The notes under the pieces: model-generated | Database searches by the model: none | Seen by the model: only the letters and a program-made list of their open reading frames with translations | Told to the model about the DNA's origin: nothing | Translations under genes and position numbers: made by a program | Shown here: positions 29,876 to 41,234 of the stretch, in pieces | Numbering within the stretch: position 1 is the first letter of the stretch | Layout: every line of letters begins with the position of its first letter | Source: Carallia brachiata | Lineage: Eukaryota; Streptophyta; Magnoliopsida; Malpighiales; Rhizophoraceae | Direction: 5' to 3' | DNA: 64,000 nucleotides | Assembly (NCBI GenBank): GCA_021464245.1 | Contig: JADCRB010000013.1 | Coordinates: 3,991,177-4,055,176 of the forward strand

Positions 29876-30511
29876 TGGGATTACACCTATTTTGGTCCTA
29901 CACCTCTATAGATTTTTTCAATTTACTTCTAAATTTTTCAACTTTTTCACTTGAGTTTTAAACTTTTTAGGTATTTTACAAACTAATACTTCCGTTAATA
30001 GAAATCAGTCAAACCGTTAAAGTTAACCATTGACCAAATGAAGATAAATAAATAAAAATTCTAAATACGGTGTCTTCTGTATTTTCAAGTTTTAATAATT
30101 TAAAAAAATAATTAAAATATTTAAAAAATGGCAAAAAATCCCTACATCAAATTTTAAACAAATAAAAAAGGGCAAAAATCAGAAAATGGTGATAATGGGG
30201 TATTTTGGAGTTTTTATTTTTTATTCTTTTTGCCATTTCTTAAAAAAATTTATTTTTTATTATTTCTGCCATTTTTAAATATTTTTTAAATATTAAAAAG
30301 AGAAAATACAAAAGAAACCGTATTTATAATTTTTTTTTATTATCTTTGTTTCGCCAATAGTTAATTTTAACAGTTTGACTATCTTCCGTTAACGGAAGTA
30401 CCAGTTTGTAAAAGAATTTAAAAATTTTAAATTCGATTGAAAAAGTTGAAAGATTTAAAATTAAATTAAAAAAATTTATAAAAGTCTAAGACCAAATTAC
30501 GTATAATCCCG
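29876..30511. mobile_element. Fold-back MITE, Mutator-like, with 9-bp target-site duplication
   Basis: A 636-bp AT-rich palindromic element. The left arm (GGGATTACACCTATTTTGGT) and the inverted right arm (GGGATTATACGTAATTTGGT) align for well over 100 bp, sharing the CTTCCGTTAA and TTTTCAACTTTTTCA-type blocks. TAGATAAAA is repeated at 29,867-29,875 and 30,512-30,520. Nine-base duplications and long terminal inverted repeats are typical of Mutator-like elements. It encodes nothing, so it would depend on a transposase elsewhere. Confidence 0.75.
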
Positions 30512-32280
30512 TAGATAAAACTAAGGCACTGTGGCATGCAATTCCAAATTCCATTTGCTTGTTCTTGCCCCAAGAGTCACAACTCACAAGTCTAGACTGC
30601 TGAAGCTCAGTATTCAAAATTTCTTGCGCTAAGAGATAGAACCCCACAGAAGAATAGTCTTCAACTTCAAGGAATTGAGGTTCTGGGGTAATAAGTATAT
30701 AGATCAGGCGATTTATTTATTTATTTATTTCAGATCAAGTTGCGAAGCTAACGGGTCCCTATCATATTAATTTTATTGTCTAAGAGGTTATCCCAAAAAA
30801 ATTCTCGTCTTCAAAATAAGAACAAAATTCAAGCTCTTGTAAACGGGAGTGTGAGGCCGGTGTTGCTCTCTGCCCGTGGCCGCAGTGTGTCTTTGGTTGG
30901 CTTGAAAGTTGAAACTCTTTTCCATTGGCACTTGCGGCTCTTTTATTTTATTTTATTTTTGATCGAAACTCTTTTATTTTTAATAAATAAAAAAATATAT
31001 TACAGCTATACTAATAATTACATTTATAGACTGAAACAAGTGATCACTAGTTGGTGCCTTCATTAAATTTCTTTTATAAGAATATACTATCTGAATATTT
31101 TTGCACCCAAATGGAGCTCCGTACGCATAATTTCAGTGTTAGTGAGTTTAAGATCAACACTACAATCTCCTAAAAATATACATCTATTTATTTGAGACGA
31201 TTGATAATTATAAAACTCTAACTCAGATCCATATAAAATGAAGCGCATGAAATCACTAACTAAAATACTATCGTGGCTTTTATTAATGGCAAATTCGGAG
31301 ACATGGAAATAAATGTATATCCTTCCTAAAAAAAATAATATAAAATAAACTAAAATAAAAAATGTCCGTCCATTCTCCCCTTTAGATGACTTTGACTTTG
31401 AAAAGTTCGTTTTATATCAAACAAAAAAGAAAGAAAAAAAGTAATTAAAAAACAAAGACTTGAAGGATCAGTTTACTTGGAGGACCCGTCTTCTTCTTGT
31501 GTCATCTTTGACGGCACAATGATGCAAAATCTTTTTTGTTTTTTTTTTTGAACAAAAAATCTTATGTCCTCCTTCCATCCTTAACCAATATATCATAAAG
31601 AGTTTTTTTTTTTTTTTTTGAGGGTAAATTCTCTGGTTTTAGCTTGAACGACTTCTTTTTTGGTTGATTCCAAAAATGACCATGATGCACTAAGGAATCT
31701 GTAATATCATGCAACATGGCACCTCTTTTGATGTACGAAGTGAATAATTTTTTGCTCAAAAATTAATTTTTTAATAGCTTATTTGAAATGACAAATTTTT
31801 TTATCCAGCCCATTTCTTTGTTTGTTATCATAAATTTTTATGTACAAGAATTCAAGTGCATTCACACTTAAAATTTCACTAATGTGATAATATTATACTT
31901 CTTAAATAGATGAGAATTAGGTTGAAGTTAAGTCAATTCATTCTACTACTTTTAAAGTAAAAAAATATATTAATTCAATATATTTATTTATAAAAAACTA
32001 AAACTAGAATTAAATTATTAAATCAATTGAATTAAATTTTCTCCTTAGGACTACAAAATAAAAAGAAAAAAAAATCCTTAGATACCAAACAAGCTAAAAG
32101 ACACTTTTTTTTTTTTTTTTTTTGAACAAGTTAAAAAGCATTATATGTGAACTCAGTTTGCGGCACAACTTCGAGCATATCGTTACGGCCATATCTAGCA
32201 CCAAACTCGGAACATGCTTCGGTCCAATGGCGTTAATTGTTTAGGCATGCTAAGGCAGCTCGAATAAATTACTAACACAT
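30512..32280. other. AT-rich intergenic sequence left of gypsy element A
   Basis: No gene is recognised. It contains poly-T tracts and short open frames without family features. Confidence 0.4.
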
Positions 32281-33059
32281 TGTAAACATCCTTTTTAAAT
32301 TTAAAAAAAAAATAAAAAAATAAAAAAAAAAAAGAAGAAGATTGGCAGCCACCAATCTTGAATTTCAAGATTGGTGGCGTAAGGTCCTCTCTGGAGGGCC
32401 TATAAAAGGCCCTCCAGCCTCAGTTCAAAGGGACATTCAGTAAATCTGTAAACAGAAAAATTCAGAGAATTTAAGAGAAAAAAAAAATTTTGAAAATCTC
32501 TAAAGAAAATTTCTCCTTTTCTTACGTGCTTTTACTCTGCAGTATACTCTCCTAACTCCTTTTTGAGAGATATTTCAGGGGTAAGGCCCAAAAAATTTGC
32601 TGTTTCCATTTCTAAAGTTATTTTTAAATTTATATTTGGATCGCTCTAGATCTGAATTTCTGAGAAATATAGATCTAAAAATATCAAATTACTACAAATC
32701 CGGCTGGGATTAAGCCTCATACGGCCCTCAGCAAAATCCAGGCAGCATCCGAGAACAAGTCTCTTCGACCCTCGGTGAAATTAAGTCAGATCGGCTCAGA
32801 TCAGCTCCTGCGGTTCTAACGTAGTCAAAACGTCAAATCAGATCCGTTTCAGTCTACCCAGTTCAAGAAAAAGCTGTGGAATTATTTCTGTCAAGATCAA
32901 GCTCGTGCAGCCCTTGACGGAGTCAAAAAAGGAACACTAATCGGAGGATCTACGGAGATCGACCCCACGTAAATTTTCTTTTACTTTACAATTTTTATTT
33001 GTAATTTATTTTTGTATTTTCGAGTTTAATTGTTTTAGACTCGAAATTTACGCTTTACA
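32281..33059 (+). repeat. 5' LTR of element A
   Basis: A 779-bp LTR, TGTAAACATC to CGCTTTACA. U3 starts with a short A/T stretch, then a 31-bp palindrome (arms GCCACCAATCTTGAA, about 32,350-32,380). Next comes TATAAAA flanked by CTGGAGGGCC and GGCCCTCCAG (about 32,391-32,417). The downstream part (R/U5) is conserved among all LTRs here (for example ATCCGGCTGGGATTAAGC). Confidence 0.9.
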
Positions 33060-33065
33060 AATTTT

Positions 33066-33083
33066 TGGCACGCTCGGTGGGAC
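33066..33083 (+). other. Primer-binding site of element A
   Basis: TGGCACGCTCGGTGGGAC lies 6 bp inside the 5' LTR, the expected place for the tRNA primer site that starts minus-strand synthesis. TGG matches the CCA end of a tRNA. I cannot assign the tRNA from memory. Element C has the same site with one change. Confidence 0.65.
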
Positions 33084-33276
33084 AACTTCACCTCCCATCT
33101 CTTGTTCCTTAAAAAAAAAAAAGAGGTAAAAGGGGAGCCGAGAGAAAAAAAAAAGACAAAAAAAAGTAAAAAAAAAAAGTAAAAAAAGTAAAAGTAAAAA
33201 AAAAAAAAAGTAAAAAGTAAAAAAGTAAAAAAAAGTAAAAAAAAAAAAAAAAATTTACAGGTGTTCAGCACATCAA

Positions 33277-35190
33277 ATGGCACCGAAAAGAGTACAGCTG
33301 CCGTACCACAAAAGGCAACGGCTCCATTGCCTGCATCAACTACCCTACCTGGGTACGCAGGTCCAGAAACCCGGGGACGGACACAATTTCTTGCCGTCCA
33401 AACCCGACAAAATATCGAAACGGAGAGTCCACAGCTTGCACAACAGGATCTCTCCCCTAACTCTCTTGCCGAATGGAGGAGTCGATCACCCACCCCGATC
33501 GAAATCGAGGGCAACACGACGAAGCCTGCTCAACAAAATCTGACTCACACAGAAGAATCAGAAGAGTTTTCTCCCCCAGTCTTTCCCAGAGCCTCATCTG
33601 TTGCCGTCATGATGACCAACACAACCAGCACAGAGGAAAGAATTTCAGAATTGGAGAACAAAATTTTGCAGCTGATCAGAGTCGTGGAGGAAAAAGATCA
33701 ACAGATCGCCGCTCTCAAAGAAAAGGCCCCGATCCAAGTTGATCCTGAGATCCGCGAGGAGCAACCATATCCACCCGGTTTCACTCCAGAAGCCACACCA
33801 GCCGACGTCTTCACTGCAGAAAAGCGACCAGGTAGTTCTACACAGCTGCCACCCTCAAATTCTGTAGCTTCGCTATCTGTTCAACAATTGCAGGAAATGA
33901 TAGCCAATACGATCCGACTGCAACAAGCTACATCCTTCCAAGGATCACAGATGTACGTCAAACCGTACACCAGACGGATCGAAAGTCTCAACATGCCCCT
34001 GGGCTACCAGCCGCCCAAATTTCAACAATTCGACGGACGAGGCGATCCCAAACAGCACATCGCCCACTTCGTTGAAACCTGCAACAACGCAGGGACTTAT
34101 GGAGATCTCTTGGTGAAGCAGTTTGTTCGTTCACTCAGGGAGACCGCTTTCACCTGGTTCATAAATCTTGAACCAGAATCGATCGATAGTTGGGAACAGC
34201 TACAACGAGAGTTCCTCAACAGATTTTTCAGCACTCGAAGGACGGTAAGTATGATGGAGCTTACCAGCACCAAACAAAGGAAAGGAGAGCCCGTTGTCGA
34301 ATACATCAACAGATGGCGTGCCCTCAGCTTGGACTGCAAAGATCGCCTGACGGAGACTTCTGCCGTGGAGATGTGCATCCAGGGAATGCATTGGGAGCTG
34401 TTATACATCCTGCAGGGTGTCAAACCCCGAACTTTCGAAGAACTGGCGACCCGCGCACATGATATGGAGATAAGCATCCAGACTTCTGGAGGCACGGTTC
34501 CCATCCAGTTGGACCAGCAAGGGGGCAGAAGGGAGATTAAGAAACCCAACAGTTCCGGAAAAGGAAAAGAAGTGATGACTGTTGAAGCCGCACCAGTAAA
34601 AGTGGGAGCCAAAGCTAAGGTAAATCCTCCGACCCAAATAACTCAGCCAAAACAACAGGAAAGGCGGAAGGTGACATTGCGAGAGTTGGAGCAGAAGCAG
34701 TATCCATTCCCCGACTCAGACGTTCCCGACATCCTTGACCAACTCCTGGAGGCGAAGCTGATCGAACTCCCAGAGTGCAAGCGGCCGAATGAAAAGGATC
34801 GAGTCAGCGATCCGAGATTCTGCAAATATCACCGGATAGTAAGTCATCCAACCGAGAAGTGTTTCGTCCTGAAGGAGCTAATCATGAAGCTCAAAAGCCA
34901 GAATAAAATCATTCTGGACCAGGAAGGCATAACTTCTGCAAACCAGACCACCATCACTTCAAAACCATCAGAAGAGGTGACACACCATAAGGAGGAGCCG
35001 CTCGACAACAAAAAGTCGACAACGGAGAAGGTATATGAAGCTCTTCAAACCCTTCTCGCTAACCCTCAGCTGTTTAGCTTTGCAATCAACAGAAGTGTGG
35101 CAAAATCAAGTCGCAATACTCTCCAGACCTCAGCTGAACCTCTGCCATCAAATGATTCTAACTCAGCGGAGCAACAGACGGCCAAAATCA
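33277..35190 (+). pseudogene. Gag of element A (nearly full length, frameshifted)
   Basis: The structural protein of the retrotransposon particle. The likely start is the ATG at 33,277 (MAPK), followed after a few codons by a 1-base loss relative to element C. The rest is open for about 630 codons. A coiled-coil-like acidic segment (SELENKILQLIRVVEEKDQQ) is followed by the retrotransposon gag core (FDGRGDPKQHIAHF, WEQLQREFLNRFF) and a His/Cys segment (FCKYHRIVSHPTEKC), a degenerate zinc-binding motif seen in this lineage. An A-rich leader with GTAAAA repeats (33,105-33,255) lies between PBS and ATG. Confidence 0.85.
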
Positions 35191-35221
35191 CGTCGGATGT
35201 TACTCTGCTATCTCATTTTCA

Positions 35222-35796
35222 GATGAGGATCTCCTGCTGGGGTCCAAACCCCACAATCGGCCGCTGTATGTATCAGGCTATGTGAAAGAACAGAAGGTCG
35301 ACGTATTCTGATCGACGATGGCTCAGCAGTCAATATTATCCCAAAATCCACCATAAAGGAGCTCGGCATCGGCATTGATGAATTATCAGACAGCCGCTTG
35401 ATGATTCATGGCTTTAATCAAGGAGGACAGAAAGCAATTGGGATGATTCGCTTGGAGCTAACTATCGGTAATCTCACTTCTAGCACTCTATTTCACGTGA
35501 TTGATGCACGTACCACATATAAGATGTTGCTAGGACGACCGTGGATTCATGGAAATGGAGTTGTGCTCTCAAGCCTGCATCAGTGCTTCAAGTACTACAA
35601 TGGTGGCGTTCAAAAGGTCAATGCTGACTTAAAGCCGTTCGATGATGCTGAATCACATTTGGCGGATGCAGTCTTCTACACCGACACAGACAATCCGGAG
35701 ATCATTCCATCAAAAGCTACTTGGACTGGGGGCATCCACAAAAAGGGAAAAGCTGTCGAAGAACCTGCCAATGCAACCCCAGGCTCCAACAAATGA
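35222..35796 (+). pseudogene. Retropepsin-like protease of element A
   Basis: An aspartic protease domain with the active-site segment LIDDGSAVNIIP, followed by a GRPWIHG segment. It is in a different frame from gag, and a 1-base loss near 35,299 (compare element B) breaks it before the active site. It would cleave the polyprotein. Confidence 0.8.
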
Positions 35797-36525
35797 AAAG
35801 CTGCCACAGCCTGCTGAACTTCGTCCGAAGGATGTTGCATCTTCAAGCTCCACTCCAGTCCTACGCTATGTGCCGAAGTCACGACGCTCAGAAGGTCAAC
35901 CCCCTTTCTCTTATTGTATTGATCTTAAACAGGAGCAAGGACATAGCCAACCCAAAACAAAGGAGCTGCACAACCTGAAGGAGACTTACACTCTGCCGAT
36001 ACCAAAGATTGAGCCGGTTTTGTCTTCAAAACCATTAAAAGGCTTCGTCAAACCACACACGGGGGCAGTCGAAGGCGGCTCACTTCCAGAAAGAAGAACA
36101 CATGAAGGATTTGATCCTAATGCATACAAGCTTTTGGCAAAGGCGGGCTATGACTTTCAAACCCGAGCACAATGGGTACGCTGCCGTCCACACATGGCGC
36201 CGCTTCTCAAACATCACAGTCCCGACCTGGCTTAGGCTATCAGGAGAAGTCACCTGTGCGGATCACGCTAAAGAGCCGAAGCCGAGCAGCTGATGCACGT
36301 GCCATCACCACCACACCAAACAACAGGCTTATCCAGTCAAACAAAGAAGGTGAAGTCAGAGGTTCTGCATTTCATGTCACAATTAGCGAGGAGGCTGATC
36401 CGACTCATCAGATGGTGAAGTGAAGGAGGCTCCCCCGGAACTTGAAGATGGTGGCCAAGCAACTGTTGATGAACTCAAGGAGGTCAATCTTGGCTCTCCG
36501 GAAGATCCTCGACCTACATTTGTAA

Positions 36526-37500
36526 GTGCTTTTACTTACTGCAGAAGAAGAGCAAGAATATGTTCAGGTATTAAGTCAATACAGGGACGTGTTCGCATGG
36601 AGTTACAAAGAAATGCCTGGACTTGACCCAAAAAATTGCGGTGCATCGTCTAGCAGTAAAGAAGGGTTCCGTTCTGTCAAGCAGCCACAACGACGGTTCC
36701 GCCCGGAACTCATTCCACAAATCGAGGAGGAGGTGAACAGAGCCGTGATCAATGCCGGCTTCATCTCGAAGGTCCTACCCAACGTGGATTGCCAACATTG
36801 TCCCGTAAGAAAGAAGAATGGACAGTTGAGGGTATGTGTTGATTTTCGAGATCTTAACAAGGCCTGCCCGAAAGATGACTTTCCATTGCCCATAACGGAG
36901 ATCACAGTCGATGCAACAACGGGTCACGAAGCATTGTCTTTCATGGATGGTTCTTCAGGCTATAACCAAATCAGAATGGCACCAGAAGACGAGGAGTTGA
37001 CAGCATTCCGCACCCCAAAAGGTATATACTGCTACAAAGTTATGCCGTTTGGATTGAAAAAATGCTGGCGCCACTTATCAACGTGCTATGCAAAAAATTT
37101 TTGATGACATGCTGCACAAGATTGTAGAATGTTATGTTGATGACTTAGTTGTAAAGACTAAGAAGCGCAAAGACCACCTCGAGGATCTCAAGACAGTTCG
37201 AAAGACTTCGGAGGCATCAGCTCAAAATGAACCCTCTCAAGTGCATTCGGTGTCACATCAGGAAAGTTTCTTGGGTTCGTGGTGCGCCATCGTGGAATCG
37301 AAGTTGATCAGTCAAAGGTTGAGGCAATTCAAAAGATGCCTGAACCTAAAAACCTGCACGAGCTGCGAAGTCTACAAGGAAAGCTGGCTACATTCGCCGT
37401 TTCATCTCCAATTTAGCTGGGAGATGTCAACCTTTCCATCGGTTGATGAAGAAGGATGTCAACTTCGAGTGGGACGAAGCTTGCAGCAAAGCCTTTGAAG
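36526..37500 (+). pseudogene. Reverse transcriptase of element A
   Basis: RT blocks in order are the RYRDVFAWSY-type linker, VRKKNGQLRVCVDFRDLN, DFPLP, FMDGSSGYNQI, MPFGLK and the catalytic YVDD (about 37,135-37,146). Frames change near 36,640, 37,060 and 37,195, so no complete polymerase is readable. All the changes are small indels relative to element B. Confidence 0.85.
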
Positions 37501-37556
37501 CATAAAGAAGTATCTTTCCAATCCACCGTCCTGGTGCTCCAATTCAAGGAAAGTCG

Positions 37557-38426
37557 TTGATTCTCTACATTGCAGCAGGAAAGATCTTTGGGAGCCTTGC
37601 TTGCACAGGAAAACAGCAGGGAAAGGAAGTTGCCCTGTACTACTTGAGCAGAACACTAAACGGTCCGGAGCTGAGTTATTCGCCCATTGAAAAGACATGT
37701 CTAGCACTGTTCTTTGCCATTGACAAGCTGAGGCACTACATGCAAGCTCACACGGTACGTCTCATTGCCAGAGCTGATCCTGTCAAATATATCTTATCTA
37801 GACCAATCTTGTCAGGACGACTTGCCAAGTGGGCAGTAATCCTACAAAGCTACGACATTGTCTACGTGCCTCAAAAAGCAGTCAAAGGACAAGCTCTAGC
37901 AGACTTCCTTGCAGATCACCCTGTTCCGTCAGATTGGGAGTTCACAGATGATCTTCCAGATGAAGAGGTCTTTTACATTGAGACACTACCACCATGGACG
38001 ATGTTCTTTGATGGTGCAGCAAGGCGTGATGGTGCTGGTGCCGGCATAGTGTTTGTCACTCCTCAACGACAAATACTACCATATGCTATCATTCTCGGTG
38101 AGTTATGTTCAAATAATGTTGCTGAATACCAGGCTTTGATCATTGGTCTTCAAATGGCTGTCGATATGAAGATTCCAACTATAGAAGTCCATGGAGATTC
38201 CCAGCTCGTCATCAACCAACTTACAGGATTGTATGACGTGAAGAAAGAGGACCTTGCGCCTTACCATCAACGTGCTCGACAGCTAATGGATGAATTTGAA
38301 AGCATCACCTTGGAGCATGTGCCTCGACGAGAAAACACTCAGGCAGACGCGTTGGCTAACCTGGCCACTTCTCTTGCAAAGTCAGAAATCCAGGCTACAG
38401 TTGTTGCCGTATGCAGAAATGGATAG
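37557..38426 (+). pseudogene. Dual RNase H region of element A
   Basis: A single 289-aa open frame joins the end of the normal RNase H (YYLSRTLNGPELSYSP, FAIDKLRHYM) to a second RNase H (FFDGAARRDGAGAG, NVAEYQALIIGL, VHGDSQLVINQL). The second carries the acidic D/E/D set of an archaeal-type RNase H. This duplication is diagnostic of Tat elements. The frame ends early after AVCRNG because of a small indel. Confidence 0.88.
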
Positions 38427-38659
38427 TGCCACAAAGGATGATGAAGAAACTACAGCAGCCAACGCTGTATCTGTACGTCTCGCGGAGGACGAGATTGGCG
38501 CCAACCAATCATTGACTACTACAGCACGGGAAGCTGCCCGAAGATCGTCGTCATAAGACAGAAATTCAACGACGAGCTCCCCGCTTCATATATCTCAAGG
38601 ATGCTCTGTATCGAAGGTCTTTTGATGGAGTTTTCTTTCGCTGCCTAGCAATGAAGAGG

Positions 38660-39715
38660 CAAAACAGGCTCTCTGAAGCACATTCTGGTGTTTGTGGCGG
38701 ACATCAATCGGGCCTAAGTTGCACTTCCAACTCAGAAGGATGGGATACTACTGGCCAACCATGGTACGTGATTCATTGAGTTTGCTAAAACTTGTCAAGC
38801 TTGTCAATTTCATGCGAATTACATACATCAACCACCGGAGCCACTGCATCCAACTGTCTCATCCTGGCCCTTTGAAGCTTGGGGTCTCGACTTAGTGGGG
38901 CCCTTGCCAAAGTCATCCCTGGGTCACCTGTACATCCTCGCAGCAACCGACTACTTCTCAAAATGGGCTGAAGCCATTCCACTTAGAGAGGTAAAGAAGG
39001 AGCATGTTGCCAATTTCATCCGGACTCAGCTGATCTATCGCTATGGAGTCCCTCGATTCATCATCACTGATAATGGTAAGCAGTTCTACAACAGCTTAAT
39101 CGACAAGCTCTGCGAGAAGTTCAAGTTCAAGCAGTACAAGTCATCCATGTACAATGCCCCGGACAAATGGCTTGGCCGAAGCATTCAACAAGACCTTATG
39201 CAACCTGTTGCGGAAGGTAGTCTCTAAATCCAAAAGAGATTGGCATGACAGAATTCCGGAGGCATTATGGGCATATCGTACAACTTACCGGACTCCAACA
39301 CAGGCGACGCCATACTCACTTGTCTACGGTGTCAAAGCAAAAATTCCATCTCTGCGCATGGCTGTTCTGGAAGGACTCACACAGGAAGAGAATGCTCGCC
39401 TACGTCTGGATGAGTTAGAAGCCCTCGATGAAAGGAGGCTCGAAGCACAACAGCAACTTGAGTGCTACCAAGCCCGGCTCACCAACACGTTCAACCGCAG
39501 GGTCCGCCCTCGATCTTTTCAAGTTGGAGACCTTGTTCTTGCAGTGCGACGGCCCATCAACATGAAGCATCGGCCTGGTGACAAGCTTACTTCCAAATGG
39601 GACGGGCCATACTAGTGCAGGAGGCCTACACTCACAACGCTTACATGCTGTCAGACCAAGAAGGCGTCCGAATCGGCCCAATCAATGGTAAATTTCTGAA
39701 ACAGTATTATGTGTA
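38660..39715 (+). pseudogene. Integrase of element A
   Basis: The zinc-binding part keeps KTCQACQFH. The core has WGLDLVGPL and FIITDNGKQF, then the Glu helix AEAFNKTL in a shifted frame. The C-terminal GPY-type part has KLTSKWDGPY, then a frame change before the final LVQEAYTHNAY segment. Several 1-base indels break the protein. It would insert the cDNA into the genome. Confidence 0.85.
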
Positions 39716-39720
39716 AATAT

Positions 39721-39768
<48 letters not shown>

Positions 39769-40060
39769 AAAAAAAAAAAAAAAAAAAAAAAGTTGCGAAG
39801 TCCCGATCTGAAAGACCAAGCGAAAATCCAAACCCAAACACTTGAGCCCAATTCAGAGTCCAAACCCAAACACTCAACCCAAATCCAAAAGTCCAAATCC
39901 AAACCCAAACACTCGACCCAAATCCAAAAATCCAATCTAAACCCAAACACTCGACCCAAATCCAATCCAAAGCCCAAAACCCAAAAATTCCAAGTTCCGA
40001 CACAGTCCAGAACCCAAGTTCAAAATCCAATCCAACTCCTGGCCCGCATGAGTATAAACT
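39721..40060 (+). repeat. Poly-A tract and CCCAAA-rich tandem spacer, element A
   Basis: About 65 bases of nearly pure A follow integrase. Degenerate units of about 39 bp follow (AAATCCAAAA...CCCAAACACTCGACCC). The same spacer with longer units is present in B and C. It reads open by chance in some frames because it lacks stop triplets, but the translations are low-complexity. Confidence 0.75.
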
Positions 40061-40076
40061 GTGAACGGCCCAAAAA

Positions 40077-40084
40077 TATAAAAG
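40077..40084 (+). promoter_or_regulatory. TATA-like box before homeobox gene, element A
   Basis: TATAAAAG lies 93 bp before the ATG at 40,170. The same motif occurs 95-96 bp before the homeobox ATG in B and C. Its conserved position suggests an internal promoter. Confidence 0.5.
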
Positions 40085-40169
40085 CACGGAGGGTTTGAGT
40101 CTGAAACTCAGCATCAGTCTCAACCGATCTTCACACACACCAGACCTTTGCTCCTCTGCCACAAGAAAG

Positions 40170-40785
40170 ATGGAACCAGTTGCAGAACCTCAAGACAAGG
40201 GAGAAGAAAGGTCACCCCGCACAAGGTGGCAACCACCATGGCACAACTGCAAATTTTGGAGGAAGTCTTCCACAACAATGGAGGTATTATGCCTAATGCA
40301 TCTCAATTTACCAACTTGTCTCACGATTGCGCCCACTCGGGGCAATCGAAGGAAAAAATGTGTTTTATTGGTTCCAGAATCGGAGAAGCAGGAAGAAACC
40401 AGCACTGAGAGCTGATTTTTCCAAAGAACAGTCTGCGTTCCGATGAGATCCCACTGGTACAACTTCGCCCTCAAATGAAGCAGGTCCGAGTTCTTCCACT
40501 GCAATGGTCTCTCCACGGTATGTTCATCAAAGCCGTAGCCCATGGGAGCATGCATGCTGGTCCTGGTGGTCTTACGGAGTCAGCCAAGGGTTCATCCCTC
40601 CTAGATACTTAAGTCTAGGAGGAATTTTCTAGCAGAAAGGAGTCATTCCGGCGAAACTTTGCCTCTCTTTCCAGAATATTCCGGCAGCATCAACCAGCCG
40701 GAAAGCGACGTCGACGTGACATCAACATCATCGGCCCACCAGACGAGGTCGAGCTTGACTTGGAGTTGCACCTCGGGCCCCGCTA
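40170..40785 (+). pseudogene. WOX-type homeobox gene in element A, frameshifted
   Basis: This is the same gene as the intact copy in element B. The ATG and the first 20 or so codons (to TRWQP) are in frame, then one base is lost near 40,233 (CAACCACC against CAACCGACC). More small indels lie near 40,435-40,450, 40,630 and 40,710. The homeodomain end ([10 protein letters not shown]), the TLPLFP box and the ELDLELHLGP tail are still readable in the three frames. There are no introns. Confidence 0.85.
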
Positions 40786-40807
40786 GGACGGCCGACAAGA
40801 TAAGGTG

Positions 40808-40895
40808 CAACGACTTCTGCAACGACTTGCAGCACGCGGAACGACTTCCGCACACGGCAACGACTTCTGCACACACGGTAACGACTTTCGTGACA
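40808..40895 (+). repeat. Degenerate 22-bp minisatellite after homeobox stop, element A
   Basis: About four irregular units of the type CAACGACTTCTGCAGCACACGG, with internal deletions. They lie directly after the homeobox stop codon, as in B (six units) and C (three units). Confidence 0.7.
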
Positions 40896-41072
40896 CGCGT
40901 CAGCCGCTGCCTCTTTTGTCTCTTATGCAGGAAAGGGACGTGGATGACCCTACCGATTCTGCGTACCTTTTTTTGACTTTTCAAAAAAAAAAAAAAAAAC
41001 TCTTTATTATTTATATATCTTGCATTCCCGAGTTGTAATACTCACCCCTCAGCTCTTCTTTCTCAAAAGAAA

Positions 41073-41234
41073 ATGGCTAGTCTCTGCACTTGTCTCAGGA
41101 AGTTCTTCGATCAAGAAGTTGGAGGCGCACGAGCTAAGAAAAGAAGGAGTAGTCTTCTCGAGGGATCCCTAAAAGCCCTCGAAACTCAGTCTCCAACGCC
41201 ATCGGTGTCATGGAGTTCCAACTACTCTCCTTAG
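41073..41234 (+). CDS. Small unknown ORF in tail of element A (53 aa)
   Basis: ATG follows a pyrimidine-rich leader and a TATATATC stretch about 60 bp upstream. The peptide starts MASLCTC, has a basic patch AKKRRSS and ends SVSWSSNYSP. Element B has a 48-aa version with the same start and end, but in C a small deletion shifts the frame. I recognise no family. It may be chance or part of the captured 3' region. Confidence 0.3.
   Translation: MASLCTCLRKFFDQEVGGARAKKRRSSLLEGSLKALETQSPTPSVSWSSNYSP

Noticed and set aside
21084..32280. Many 60-90-codon frames in the intergenic region
   Set aside because: AT-rich composition, no conserved motifs, and no splice or promoter context. Consistent with chance.
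34097..34612. Long antisense ORFs within gag of element A
   Set aside because: They are complements of the well-supported gag frame, with no matching motif, and are absent from B and C, which lack this part.
39723..40162. Antisense open frames over the A-rich and CCCAAA spacer (rich in Phe, Gly, Trp, Leu)
   Set aside because: They follow from low-complexity repeats without stop triplets. Unit number changes between copies and there are no domain features.
40077..40170. TATA box as direct proof that the parental host promoter was captured with the homeobox gene
   Set aside because: An intronless ORF suggests capture from RNA, which would not include a TATA upstream of the start site. The box may have arisen later or come from element sequence.
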